Below are positions 20,390 to 31,315 of a stretch of DNA of 64,000 bases, in pieces. Position 1 is the stretch's first letter; each line of letters begins with the position of its first letter. The stretch covers positions 13,879,626-13,943,625 of the forward strand of contig JAVIAB010000024.1 in NCBI GenBank assembly GCA_032433765.1, given 5' to 3'. The position numbers and the translations under genes are program-made. Under the pieces are notes generated by a model. The model made no database searches, was not told where the DNA came from, and saw nothing but the letters and a program-made list of their open reading frames with translations. Source of the stretch: Megaustenia siamemsis. Taxonomy: Eukaryota; Mollusca; Gastropoda; Stylommatophora; Ariophantidae.

Positions 20390-23300
20390 CTAAAACAATA
20401 ACTGAGGGTTGATGTTCACATTTATTTCATATACCTAGAGTAATAACTGAGGGTTAAAGTTCACATTTATTTGATCTAACTAGAACAATAAATAAGGGTT
20501 GATATTTACATTTATTTGATCTAACTAGAACAATAACTTAGGGTGCATGTTCACATTTATTTGATCCAACTAGAACAATAACTGATGGTTGATGTTCACA
20601 TCTGTTTTATCTAACTAAAACAATAACTGAGGGTTAATGTTTAAATTTATTTGAACTAACTAGAACAATAACTGAGGGCTGATGTTCACATTTATTTTAT
20701 CTAACTAGAACAATAACTGAGGGTTGGTGTTCACATTTATTTGATTTAACTAGAACAATAACTGAGGGTTGATGTTCACGTTTATTTGATCTAATTAGAA
20801 CAATAACTGAGGGTTGATGTTCACATTTATTTGATCTAATTAGAACAATAACTGAGGGTTGATGTTCACATTTATTTAATCTAACTAGAACAATAACTGA
20901 AAGTTGATGTTCACATTTATTTGATCTAACTAGAACAATAACTGGGGGTTGATGTTCACATTTATTTGATATAACTAGAACAAGAACTGAAGGTTGATGT
21001 TCACATTTATCTGATATAACTAGAACAATAACTGAGGGTTGATGTTCACATTTATTTGATTTAACTAGAACAATAACTGAGGGTTGATGTTCACGTTTAT
21101 TTGATCTAATTAGAACAATAACTGAGGGTTGATGTTCACATTTATTTGATCTAATTAGAACAATAACTGTAGGGTTGATGTTCACATGTATTTAATCTAA
21201 CTAGAACAATAACTGAAAGTTGATGTTCACATTTATTTGATCTAACTAGAACTATAACTGAGAGGTGATGGTCACATTTATTTGATCTAACTAGAACAAT
21301 AACTGAGGGTTGATGTTCACATTTATTTGATCTAACTAGAACAATAACTGAGAGTTCATGTTCACATTTATTTGATCTAACTAGAACAATAACTGAGGGA
21401 TATGTTCACATAATTTGATCTAACTAGAACAATAACTGAGGGTTGATGTTCACCTTTATTTGACCTGACAAGAACAATAACTAATGGTTGATGTTCACAT
21501 TTTTTTGACCTAACGAGAACAACAACTAAGGGTTGATTTTTATATTTATTTGATCTAACTAGAACAATAACTGAGGGTTGATGTTCACATCTATTTGATC
21601 TAACTAAAACAATAACTGAAGGTTGATGTTCACATTTATTTGATCTAACTAGAACAATAACTGAGGGTTGATGTTCACATTTATTTGATTTAACTAGAAC
21701 AATAACTGAGAGTTGATGTTCACGTTTATTTGATCTAATTAGAACAATAACTGAGGGTTGATGTTCACATTTATTTGATCTAATTAGAACAATAACTTAG
21801 GGTTGATGTTCACATTTATTTAATCTAACTAGAACAATAACTGAAAGTTGATGTTCACATTTATTTAATCTAACTAGAACAATAACTGAAAGTTGATGTT
21901 CACATTTATTTGATCTAACTAGAGCAATAAATGGGGGTTGATGTTCACATTTATTTGATATAACTAGAACAATAACTGAAGGTTGATGTTCACATTTATC
22001 TGATATAACTAGAACAATAACTGGGGGTTGATGTTCACATTTATTTGATCTAACAAGAACAATAACTGGGGGTTGATGTTCACATTTTTTTGATATAACT
22101 AAAACAATAACTGAAGGTTGCTGTTCACATTTATCTAATACAACTAGAACAATAACTGAGGGTTGATGTTCACATTTATCTGATATAACTAAAACAATAA
22201 CTGAAGGTTGATGTTCACATTTATTCTATCTAAATAGAACAATAACTGAGGGTTAATGGTCACATCTATTTGAAATAACTAGAGCAATAATTGAGGGTTG
22301 CTGTTCACCTTTTTTTGATCTAACAAGAACAATAATTAATGGTTGTTGTTCAAATTTTTTTGACCTAAAAAGAACAACAACTCAGAGTTTATTTTCACAT
22401 TTATTTGATCTAACTAGAACAATAACAGAGGGTTCATGTTCACATTTCTTTGATCTAAATAGAACAATAACTGAGTGTTTATATTCCCATTTTTTTGATC
22501 TAATTGGAACAATAACTGAGGGTTGATGTTCACATGTATTTGATCTAACTAGAATAATAACTGAGAGTTGATGTTCACATTTATTTGATCTAACTAGAAC
22601 AATAAATAAGGGTTGATTTTTATATTTATTTGATCTAACTAGAACAATAACTGAGGGTTGATGTTCACATCTATTTGATCTAACTAAAACAATAACTGTA
22701 GGTTGATGTTCACATTTATTTGATCTAACTAGAACAATAACTGAGAGTTGATGTTCACGTTTATTTGATCTAATTAGAACAATAACTGAGGGTTGATGTT
22801 CACATTTATTTGATCTAATTAGAACAATAACTTAGGGTTGATGTTCACATTTATTTAATCTAACTAGAACAATAACTGAAAGTTGATGTTCACATTTATT
22901 TAATCTAACTAGAACAATAACTGAAAGTTGATGTTCACATTTATTTGATCTAACTAGAGCAATAAATGGGGGTTGATGTTCACATTTATTTGATATAACT
23001 AGAACAATAACTGAAGGTTGATGTTCACATTTATCTGATATAACTAGAACAATAACTGGGGGTTGATGTTCACATTTATCTGATATAACTAAAACAATAA
23101 CTTAAGATTGATGTTCATATTTATTTGATATAACTAGAACAATAACTGAGGGTTGATGTTCATATTTATTTGATCTAACTAGAACAATAAGTGAGGGTTG
23201 ATGGTTTCATTTATTTGATCTAACTAGAACTATAACTGATAGGTGATGGTCACATTTAATTGATCTAACTAGAACAATAACTGAGGGTTGATGTTCACAT

Positions 23301-24008
23301 CTATTTGATCTAACTAAAACAATAACTGAGGGTTGATGTTCACATTTATTTAATCTAACTAGAACAATAATTGGGGGTTGATGTTCACATTTATTTGATC
23401 TAACTAGAACAATAAGTGAGGGTTGTTGGTTACATTTATTTGATCTAGCTAAAACTATAACTGAGAGGTGATGGTCACATTAATTGATCTAACTAGAACA
23501 ATAACTAATGGTTGATGTTCACATTTTTTTTACCTAACAAGAACAACAACTAAGGGTTGATGTTCACATTTATTTGATCTAACTAAAACAATAACTGAGG
23601 GTTGTTGTTCACATTTATATGATCTAACTAGAACAATAACTGAGGGCTAATGTTCACATTTATTTGATATAACTAGAACAATAACTGGGGGATATGTTCA
23701 CCTTTATTTGACCTGACAAGAACAATAACTAATGGTTGATGTTCACATTTTTTTGACCTAACAAGAACAACAACTAAGGGTTGATGTTCACATTTATTTG
23801 ATCTAACTAAAACAATAACTGAGGGTTGATGTTCACATTTATATGATCTAACTAGAACAATAACTGAGGGTTAATGTTCACATTTATTTGATCTAACTAG
23901 AACAATAACTGAGTGTTTATATTCACATTTATTTGATCTAATTAGAACAATAACTGTGGGTTGATTTTCACATGTATTTGATCTAACTATAACAATAACT
24001 GAGGATTA
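20390..24008. repeat. 45-bp minisatellite, about 80 units (3.6 kb)
   Basis: Units contain TAGAACAATAACTGAGGGTT and GATGTTCACATTTATTTGAT. Variants (GAAAGTTGATG, GAGCAATAAATGGGGG, GATATAAC, ACCTGACAAG) recur in blocks: the GAGCAATAAATGGGGG unit and neighbours at ~21840-22035 reappear at ~22875-23070, an offset of 1035 bp (23 units). The 45-bp period gives a false 15-residue-repeat frame on the minus strand at 20697-21185. Confidence 0.96.
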
Positions 24009-24161
24009 ATTATTGGAGCATTAGTTGAGAACGAAATATCGAAATGGGAAAGAAATTGAAGATTAATCATATTTAAACTGAAAATATTTGAATGATAAAT
24101 TGGTAATGCATTCATTGATATTGTTGTTAAAAGCTCTCACATTTCCTCTATGTAATCTTTC
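24009..24161. other. AT-rich spacer
   Basis: Nothing recognised. Confidence 0.4.
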
Positions 24162-24640
24162 ATCATCATCATCATCACGTACCATACCGGTTGGCGTACG
24201 CGATCATGTCCTTCCACAATCTTCTATCTACTGTGCATCGTATCAGTTCTGTTGTTGATTGTTTGTCATGCCATGAGACCAAGCCATCTACTATTTGCTC
24301 TCTTTGTCATCCGCAATCTCTCTTTCCCTGTATTTTGCCTGTTGTAACCAAGTATTCCAACCTTCCTCTTATCATGATGTGCCCGAAAAATGTTGATTGT
24401 TTCTTTCTGATGTTTTTTAGGAGCTGCCTTTTTGTGTTGGGCACTTTGAGAATTTACTCATTGGTCTTTTTAGCTGTCCAGGAAACTTTATTCTGAGAAA
24501 TGCCATCTCTGAGGCCTCTAACCGTTTTTTCATTTGTTTATCTACTGTCCATAATTCGCTTCCATGGGTCAGAATTGGTTCTATATAGCACCGATGAACT
24601 CAATTTCTCACTTTTATTGACATAGATTTGTTGCATAAGA
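24162..24640 (-). mobile_element. RTE LINE 3' end (family A), decayed
   Basis: Begins with a CATCATCATC tail complement, then covers the last ~150 codons of family A in reverse, including the LWRDM, GRQRE and FGHIM(M)RG blocks with several stops and frameshifts (near 24300 and 24495). Its 5' end passes into unrelated sequence near 24640. Confidence 0.82.
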
Positions 24641-25054
24641 ATTGGCATAATTATACTAGGCAATATAAGAAGGTAGTTTGCCATTCCTTTCCTTCTTGGC
24701 AGTGACTGTACTAGTCGGAGATCGCAGCCATTGTCTCTATACATGAGATCCTCTGCCTGCCATCACGGAGTGGGCACCATAATCGGCACTACTTTTTGGC
24801 CGCTCCCACAACACCATTCACCACCTTCTTCAGTGGCTTCACGTAACCGTAACAAGTAACAGTAACCGTAACATGTAATCTTTAGTAATGAATTTCAAAT
24901 TTAACCATCAGGAGCTGTACACGGCTGTTTGTATACGTCTACAAGTGACAATTTAGTTCCTATTTATGACACTCTGCATCGTTCACTAGTTGCCTGGTAT
25001 ACTCAGTTTATTATTAAAATTGTTTAACATTAAAATTATAGGGAAGTGCTTTTA
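24641..25054. other. Unassigned, possibly transposon-derived
   Basis: 24650-24840, read on the minus strand, ends in GGAATGGCAAACTACCTTCT, a phrase common in LINE and SINE bodies, but no second copy is here. A short GTAACCGTAACAAGTAACAG direct repeat sits at 24843-24882. The rest is AT-rich. Confidence 0.35.
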
Positions 25055-25565
25055 ATTTGCAACACCACCCACATGAAGATACAAGAAAAGATACAATTTT
25101 CATCCTAATCTTGTGCTACCAATGCCAGTCCTGGCCACTACATACTAGATCAATAAGAAAAATAACCTCTACTGAGATGAAATTTGTTAGACGAATAGTA
25201 GGAAACAGCCCGAGTGACAAGATCAGAAATGAAGAACTGAGAAACAAGCTAGGAATAACACCCGCCATAGAATATACATGTATAAAGAAATAACAGATAA
25301 AATGGTTTGGCCACAAGGCAGAGTGATCAAAACACAACACAACGAGCCCTCAATAAACGTTGAGAGAACACCAGACCCAAGGGTCGCCCATGAAAATGAT
25401 TGATTGACGGAATATTAGAAGCATTAGGAAACATAATAGCAGCAGAGGTGAACAGAAGTGCAAAAAACCGGAAATTGTATCTCCTCTCGACGCTGAAAGG
25501 CAAATGAGGAAGGAAAGAAGAAGCAGAAGACTCACACAAAAGGAAGGAAAATTGTTTAGCTAAAC
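25055..25565 (+). mobile_element. RTE-like LINE 3' end (family D)
   Basis: Shows C-Q-S-W-P-L (for the usual YG-ESW), EMKFVRRIVGNSPSDKIRNE, L-G-I-T-P-A-I-E and Q-I-K-W-F-G-H across one stop at ~25290, ending in sequence shared with 35165-35230 (-) (ATCTCCTCTCGACGCTGAAA). Several stops make it dead. Other family D copies: 35165-36290 (-) and 45790-47050 (+). Confidence 0.76.
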
Positions 25566-25754
25566 TAACTATTTGTGAGTGATGTTTTAGTGAAATAATG
25601 ATCACAATTAAAACATGAACAATTGCCAAAACAGAGTTTCTGTGGATATCATATCCAATTTTTTATCACAATTTTTATTTTAAAGACACAGCCCTACAGC
25701 CACAGTCAACATATTATCCCTCTGCTTCATTTTTACCTCCCCCCCCCCCTGCCT
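25566..25754. other. AT-rich spacer with poly-C
   Basis: Contains a 10-base C run ending at 25749. No other feature. Confidence 0.4.
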
Positions 25755-26153
25755 TAAAGTTTCATTTAGCTTAGGACCTCAAAGTTTCATTTAGCTTAGG
25801 ACCTCAAAGTTTCATTTAGCTTAGGTCCTCAACGTCTCATTTAGTTTAGGATCTCAACGTCTCATTTAGCTTAGGGCTTCAAAATGTCATTTAGCTTAGG
25901 ACCTCAAAGTTTCATTTAGCTTAGGACCTCATAGTTTCATTTAGTTTAGGACCTCAACGTCTCATTTAGTTTAGGATCTCAACGTCTCATTTAGCTTAGG
26001 ACCTCAAAGTTTCATTTAGCTTAGGACCTCAACCTCTCATTTAGTTTAGGATCTCAACGTCTCATTTAGCTTAGGGCTTCAAAATGTCATTTAGTTTAGG
26101 ACCTCAACGTCTCATTTAGCTTAGGACCTCAACGTCTCATTTAGTTTAGGACC
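25755..26153. repeat. 25-bp minisatellite, 16 units
   Basis: Units read TCATTTAGCTTAGGACCTCA plus AAGTT or ACGTC. Variants AGTTTAGGATCTC and GGGCTTCAAAATG recur as blocks. Confidence 0.93.
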
Positions 26154-26449
26154 CTGACACTATTCTAATATTAACTCAAACTTTTTCAGCAGTACAGGAA
26201 ACAAATCGGGAAGCTACTGCAGAAGGCTACGTTATCCGGGGCTTAAGAGTCAACGGCCGTCCCCCCCCCCCCGCCCCCCAATCCCACCATGGCTTGGTTC
26301 TCCCTTTACCTTCTCTCCTTTACATCTAACCTCCAGTCGAGGTGCAGGTCGTAGTCTCAACCTAGACTTGCAGCCAGCCAAGTGCATTTGCACATTTCGT
26401 TTAGTTCATATTTTTAATTAATGATTTTGCTGCAATAGAGTACTTTGAA
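26154..26449. other. Unassigned sequence with a poly-C tract
   Basis: A C-rich tract at 26261-26280 is followed by CTCCCTTTACCTTCTCTCC-type pyrimidine-rich sequence. No frame or repeat recognised. Confidence 0.4.
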
Positions 26450-26908
26450 TAAAAGAGTCCTTAAATGTTATGTAGAGCCAGTCTTAATATACGGATGTGA
26501 ATCATGGACAATAGGACAACAGGCAAGACATTCACTGGAGTCTGTAGAATTGTCGTTTTTGCACAAGAATGTTGAGAAAACAATGGACAGCTAAGAAGAG
26601 TAATGAGAACGTTCTGAAAAAGGAAAAAGCAAAGAGAGCTAATATCTAATATTAAGAAGAAACAATCATCAGTTTTTGTCATGCAATGAGAAGGGTACAG
26701 TTGGAATATATTGTGACAACTGAGAAAAATTAAGGGACGAAGAGATAGAAGGAAGCAAAGAGAAAAGATACCAGACAGCTTAATATAATGGCATTTCGGA
26801 AGGTCAACAACAGAAATGACAAATAACTGTTGAGATCGAAAGTTGTGGAGAGACATGATCACCAGCGCCTGTACGCCCAGTACTTGATGATGATGATAAT
26901 AATGATAA
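26450..26908 (+). mobile_element. RTE LINE 3' end (family C), decayed
   Basis: Starts at AAAAGAGTCCTTAAATGTTA, runs through the YGCESWTIGQQ block, then several frameshifts, and ends in TGATGATGATAATAATGATA. 5' truncation falls within ~10 bases of that in the copies at 14143 and 28773. Confidence 0.8.
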
Positions 26909-27330
26909 TACGTTGTTTCTCGTCTCACTGCCTATTCTAGATCCACAAGTTGTGGTTACTCTAGAACACGTAGTTTAGTTATTCCTCATTTCGTAAACCA
27001 TTTCTCGGCTCGTGTTTTCTGAAGAAGGCCCATATAGGACGCATCGTCATGATTTTGTTTCATTTCTCTTTTGTAAAGCTATCACCATAGGATTATATTA
27101 CCGTAGGACTGTATGTTACATGACTGCTCAATTACTTTTAATATATAATAGAAGAAGCATGTGCCGTTTATCTTCCTGGAAAGACACAAATTAGCCAATG
27201 AACTAAAGTGTCGTTGATAAACAGCTGTGTATAGCAGGGGAACATTAAAACTGTCATGTGGACCTCGCTAGAAAACTTGCCAGTAAAACGATTGAGAAAC
27301 ATTCACTACAAGAACATGGCAAGTGAAGTA
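26909..27330. other. Unassigned sequence
   Basis: No recognised exon, RNA or repeat. Confidence 0.45.
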
Positions 27331-27393
27331 AGTAAAGTTAAGAGCCCTGTTACAAGTGTCGTATAGGGAATATGCAGTTAGTGACCAGTGATG
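27331..27393 (-). mobile_element. SINE tail fragment, main family
   Basis: Plus strand TAAAGTTAAGAGCCCTGTTA followed by GTATAGGGAATATGCAGTTA matches the terminal ~60 bases of the main SINE in antisense, with several changes. The tRNA head is absent. Confidence 0.6.
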
Positions 27394-27990
27394 AGATTAT
27401 TCACATGAAACTTGAGGTTATACAAGTATGAAGTGATACGACAATGTTGATAACGATAATAGTGATGATAACAAATAATTATAATCTAATTGTAAAATAG
27501 ATAAAACTGTTGCAACAGGCTGTAGATTTGACACAGTTTCGAGTCTGTAACTCAATATCAAGTCGTGGTTGCAGTAAAGCAACACCACTTGACATTTCTG
27601 CATTTAATCATTGGCTGTCTGTGACTTTTACTAATGGCATCTGATCTGCACACACGTGAATTCAATCTCCCTATTTTTCCATTTCATTCTGTGAACTTTT
27701 ATAAAAACAATTTTTGTGGAAAGTTCAACTTTTGTATTTTCTGGGACGCTATTTTTACAAATTTCAATTTGTGGTCGGGTACAGTTTGAACAAATGTGAT
27801 GGAATTTAAACAGAAGTCATGACATTCGTTAGATCGATACAAGTGAGTCCAGAGATGGATCATGTATGCGTTTCTGGGAGGGTCATATACTAAATGGATT
27901 CTTTAATAGATAGCGAACTATTGATGTAAACCATACAGAAACCTTTGGACTGAACGCAACAGAAATTTGATAAATGGATAAAGATGTAAA
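27394..27990. other. Unassigned AT-rich sequence
   Basis: No recognised feature. Confidence 0.45.
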
Positions 27991-28250
27991 AGTAAGTAAA
28001 GTACCACCGTCACGCCAAGTGGCGTATAGGGAAATATGGTGTTAGTGACCCTATATTTTACAGACCTTCAGCACATGATTTTTGGGGTAATGTGGTCAGT
28101 ATTACGCCCGTGCTGCTTTACTTTCCCAGAAAAAAAAAACCGGTACCCATTTAAGGCTGGGTGAATCCGGAAGCCGTCGGTTGGGATCGAACCCTACCCC
28201 TTGTCCGTGGTAGTCCAGTTCATTAAGCACTGAGCTGTCGCGGCTTCCCG
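27991..28250 (-). mobile_element. tRNA-derived SINE, main family, copy 2
   Basis: Complete copy on the minus strand: tRNA-like head GGGAAGCCGCGACAGCTCAG with A box, B box GGTTCGATCCC, the CCGGGTT-like body and the CGCCACTTGGCGTGACGG tail ending in GTACTTTACTT. A box and B box are both recognisable. Confidence 0.85.
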
Positions 28251-28330
28251 ATAAAGATGTACTTTTTTTTATCTGTTCTTGACTAAATCAATTATTTACA
28301 CAATTTTGTATAAATCCAGTTTAGTATTAT

Positions 28331-28773
28331 TATCATCATCATCATCAAGTACCCAACCTGCTGACGTAGGTGATCATGTCTGACCACTACTTTAGATCTC
28401 GACAGCTATTTATCATTTCTGTTGTTGACCTTCTGCCAATCCATTCACTTAAACTGTAGGGTATCTTTTCTCTTTGCTTCACTCTATCTCTTCGTCCCTC
28501 AATTTTCCCACTTGTTACAATATATTCCAACTGTTCTGTTCTCATTACATGGCCACACAATGGTAATTGTTTCTTCCTAATATTGGAAATTAGCTGTCTC
28601 TTTGCTTTGGCCTCTTTCAGAACGTTTCCATTACTCTTCTTAGCTGTCCATGGTATTCTCAACATTCTTCTGTAAAACCACATTTCTTCAAAGTCCAGTG
28701 ATTTTCCTGTCTGTTGTCCTATTGTTCATGATTCACTTCCATGTGTTAAGACTGGCTCTACATAACATTTAAG
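28331..28773 (-). mobile_element. RTE LINE 3' end (family C), minus copy of an inverted pair
   Basis: On the minus strand the frame 28387-28683 carries WFYRRMLRIPWTAKKS, KRQLISNIRKKQLPLCGHVM and VTSGKIEGRRDR. Upstream there is a YGTCESW-like block with stops. The tail is CATCATCATC in plus sense at 28336. Its 5' end (28773) lies ~35 bases from the 5' end of the plus-strand copy at 28810, so the two are head to head. Confidence 0.83.
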
Positions 28774-28809
28774 TATAACTATAACAATTTAGTATAGCTA
28801 ACCCAAAGA

Positions 28810-29172
28810 GACAAAAATATCACTAGAGTCTGTAGAAATGTGGTTTTACAGAAGAATGTTGAGAATACCATTGACAGCTAAGAAGAGTAATGCAAACGTT
28901 CTGAAAGAGGCCAAAGCAAAAAAGAGAGCTAATGTCCAGTATTAGAAAGAAAAAAAATAATCATTTTTTGGTCATGTAATGAGAAGGGAACTGCTGGAAT
29001 ATATTGTAACAACTTGGAAAATTGAAGGACGAAGAGACAGAGGGAAGCAAAGAGAAAAAATACAGGATAGTATAAGAGAATGGCTTAACAGAAGGTCAAC
29101 AACAGAAATGATAAATAACTGTCGGGATCGAAAGTTGTGGAGAGACATGATCACCTAGAGGCATGGTACTTA
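28810..29172 (+). mobile_element. RTE LINE 3' end (family C), plus copy of an inverted pair
   Basis: Starts at GAGACAAAAATATCACTAGA (the RKSLESVEMWFYRRM region) and runs to the KLWRDMIT block and a short degenerate GATTGTGATTATGATGA tail. Frameshifts near 28925 and 28955. It forms a ~360-bp imperfect inverted repeat with 28331-28680. Confidence 0.8.
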
Positions 29173-29189
29173 GTGATTGTGATTATGAT

Positions 29190-29190
<1 letters not shown>

Positions 29191-29246
<56 letters not shown>
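29191..29246. repeat. (TA)n microsatellite
   Basis: About 28 uninterrupted TA dinucleotides directly after the RTE tail. Confidence 0.97.
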
Positions 29247-29842
29247 TAGAAACTCGTTTTTGTACTGCCCGCAACCTCCCACCACATACGAGTATGGAGC
29301 GAAGCTCTGATCAGCTCCTCGGCCACCTGGGGAATGATCAGACGCCCATAAAATATATAAAGTCTATCTGGGTGTTGTTATTTTATGATTTCTAACCACC
29401 GAGTAGGTACTCGACATTATCCTCGTCCCGAGGCCCTTGCCAAAGTTTAGAGACGTCCCGAGGAAAAACTGCATACATTTTAAGAATCTCTGTTTCGCAG
29501 CGTTCAGCTTATAACACTAACTATACAGATCTGTCATCTAATATTGGAACAAGCAAATCATCACGTGACATCCCCATCAAATCTGCTGTCAGTTTCAGCT
29601 TTGATGCTCTCATCGAGTTCTAATAATTTAAAACATTCTATTTGTTAAAGTTTTGTGATCACAATCAAGATTTGTGAATGTATTTTTTAGCTTCGTCGCA
29701 AAATTTGCAATTCACGTTTCTTCTTCCATAGTGAATGAATGAATGAATGCAGTAAAAGCTTCTAAATCTCCTTTTGTAATAACTGATTAATATTAATAAT
29801 CATTACTCAATTTATTCCCCTTTTAATCATAATTTGTTTCTT
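29247..29842. other. Unassigned; GC-richer patch at 29255-29480
   Basis: The minus strand of 29255-29480 is unusually open in several short frames and has an acceptor-like CATTCCCCAG at ~29325-29334, but no family is recognised. The rest is AT-rich, with four ATGA units at 29731-29747. Confidence 0.35.
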
Positions 29843-29857
29843 CTTATTTTTTGATAA

Positions 29858-30224
29858 AAAAAAAAAAAAGTAAAGTACCCCCGTCACGCCAAGTGGCGTA
29901 TAGGGAAATATGGTGTTAGTGACCCTATATTTTACAGACCTTCAGCACATGATTTTTGGGGTAATGTGGTCGGTATTACGCCCGTGCTGCTTTTACTTTC
30001 CCAGAAAAAATCCGGTACCCATTTAAGGCTGGGTGAACCCGGAGCCGTCGGTTGGGATCGAACCCTACCCCTTGTCCGTAGTAGTCCAGTTCACTAACCA
30101 CTGAGCTATCGCGGCTCCTACTAATTTTTAGGGAATTAGTAAAACCCAGGTGTCCTCGCCAGGATTACGAACCCCGGCTGTTGCCGTGGTAAGCCAACCG
30201 CCTATCGATTGCGCTAACCGGACA
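29858..30224 (-). mobile_element. Dimeric tRNA SINE (two tRNA-like heads), copy 1
   Basis: On the minus strand, a first tRNA-like unit (TGTCCGGTTAGCGCAATCGA ... GGGGTTCGTAATCC, ~80 bases) is followed by a TGGGTTTTACTAATTCCC linker. Then comes the complete main-family SINE with its own head (GGAGCCGCGATAGCTCAG) and tail. CTTATTTTTTGATAA at 29843-29857 and 30225-30239 is a perfect 15-bp TSD, proving that the whole 367 bp moved as one unit. The 3' end is an A/T homopolymer. The first unit, with a good A box and B box, would drive pol III transcription. Confidence 0.92.
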
Positions 30225-30235
30225 CTTATTTTTTG

Positions 30236-30605
30236 ATAATTATAGATAAATGCTACAGAAATATCGTTAAGATACTTTGGAAAATGGAAAAGAGAAATGA
30301 AGACATCTTAAAAAGTTCAAACGTTAATAAAAAAAACTGGCTTATAAACATCATTCTACTGAGGAAATTAAAATACTATGGCCTGGTGAAAGGACAGAGG
30401 GCTGGAAAGAATAATAATGTAAGGCATGGTTCCTGGACGACGCATTAGGGGAGACCAAGAAAAAAGTGGTTTAAAGACATCAAGGAGACCTTGAACATCA
30501 GAATAGAAGAAGTGGGAGTTCAGGCTAGAGACAGAGATTATTTCAAACGGGCTGTGGTATATGCAATGTTTTGCATAGAGCCTGATGATGATGATCAGGT
30601 CCTAT
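30236..30605 (+). mobile_element. LINE 3' end (family F)
   Basis: Shows K-L-K-Y-(Y/F)-G, GRPRKKWFKDIKETLNIRIE, V-Q-A-R-D-R-D-Y-F-K-R-A-V and an acidic D-D-D-D end from a GATGATGATGAT run. The terminal basic/tryptophan layout is typical of RTE/CR1-like LINE C-termini. Stop near 30446 and a frameshift. Only copy of this family in the window. Confidence 0.72.
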
Positions 30606-30714
30606 CATCATCATGACCTGGTGGTAATGGCTATATTTCCTATTCGTTCTGTATTAATAATTGTAACTTTAATGCTATTTTATATTTAAAATTTCCGTTC
30701 TTAATTTTATGACC

Positions 30715-31315
30715 CAAAATCCTTGTTTGTTTCCCTTGCCGGTCTAGTAAACTTCATTCAAAATGTCCTGTCTGTGTCCCTTGCTGGGCTAGTAAACTTC
30801 ATTCAAAATGTCCCGTCTGTGTCCCTTGCCGGTCTAGTAAACTTCATTCGAAATGTCCTGTCTGTGCTCCTTGCCGGTCTAGTAAACTTCATTCGAAATG
30901 GTCCTGTCTGTGCTCCTTGCCGGTCTAGTAAACTTCATTCAAAATGTCCTGTCTTTGCTCCTTGCCGGTCTAGTAAACTTCATTCAAAATGTCCTGTCTG
31001 TGCTCCTTGCCGGTCTAGTAAACTTCATTCAAAATGTCCTGGTTGTGCCCCTTGCCGGTCTAGTAAATTTCGTTCAAAATGTCCTGTCTATGATCCTTGC
31101 CGGTCTAGTAAGCTTAAGTAAAGTTCTGTTTTTTGTTCACTTGCTGGGCTAGTAAAATACAATCAAAAAGTCCTGGTTCTGTCCCTTGCAGGTTAATAAT
31201 CTTCATTCAAACAGTCCTGTTTGTTTCCCTTGCAGGCTAGTAAACTTCAGTCAAAAAGTCCTGTTTGTTTTCCTTACTGGCTAGTAAACTTCAGTCAAAA
31301 AGTCCTGTTTGTGTT
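30715..31315. repeat. 45-bp minisatellite, left part, about 13 units
   Basis: Units contain CTTGCCGGTCTAGTAAACTT and CATTCAAAATGTCCTGTCTG. Units become more diverged to the right. The array resumes at 32945-33070 after a ~1.63-kb interruption made of transposon sequence. Confidence 0.92.

Noticed and set aside
20697..21185. 162-codon minus-strand repeat protein
   Set aside because: 45-bp minisatellite artefact; neighbouring units contain stops.
28331..29172. Twin-primed single LINE insertion
   Set aside because: Both arms contain the same 3' terminal region; twin priming would give complementary, non-overlapping parts.
29858..30224. Genuine tRNA genes in SINE heads
   Set aside because: Heads have A and B boxes but imperfect stems. 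They are followed by SINE bodies and flanked by TSDs, and recur in many copies.
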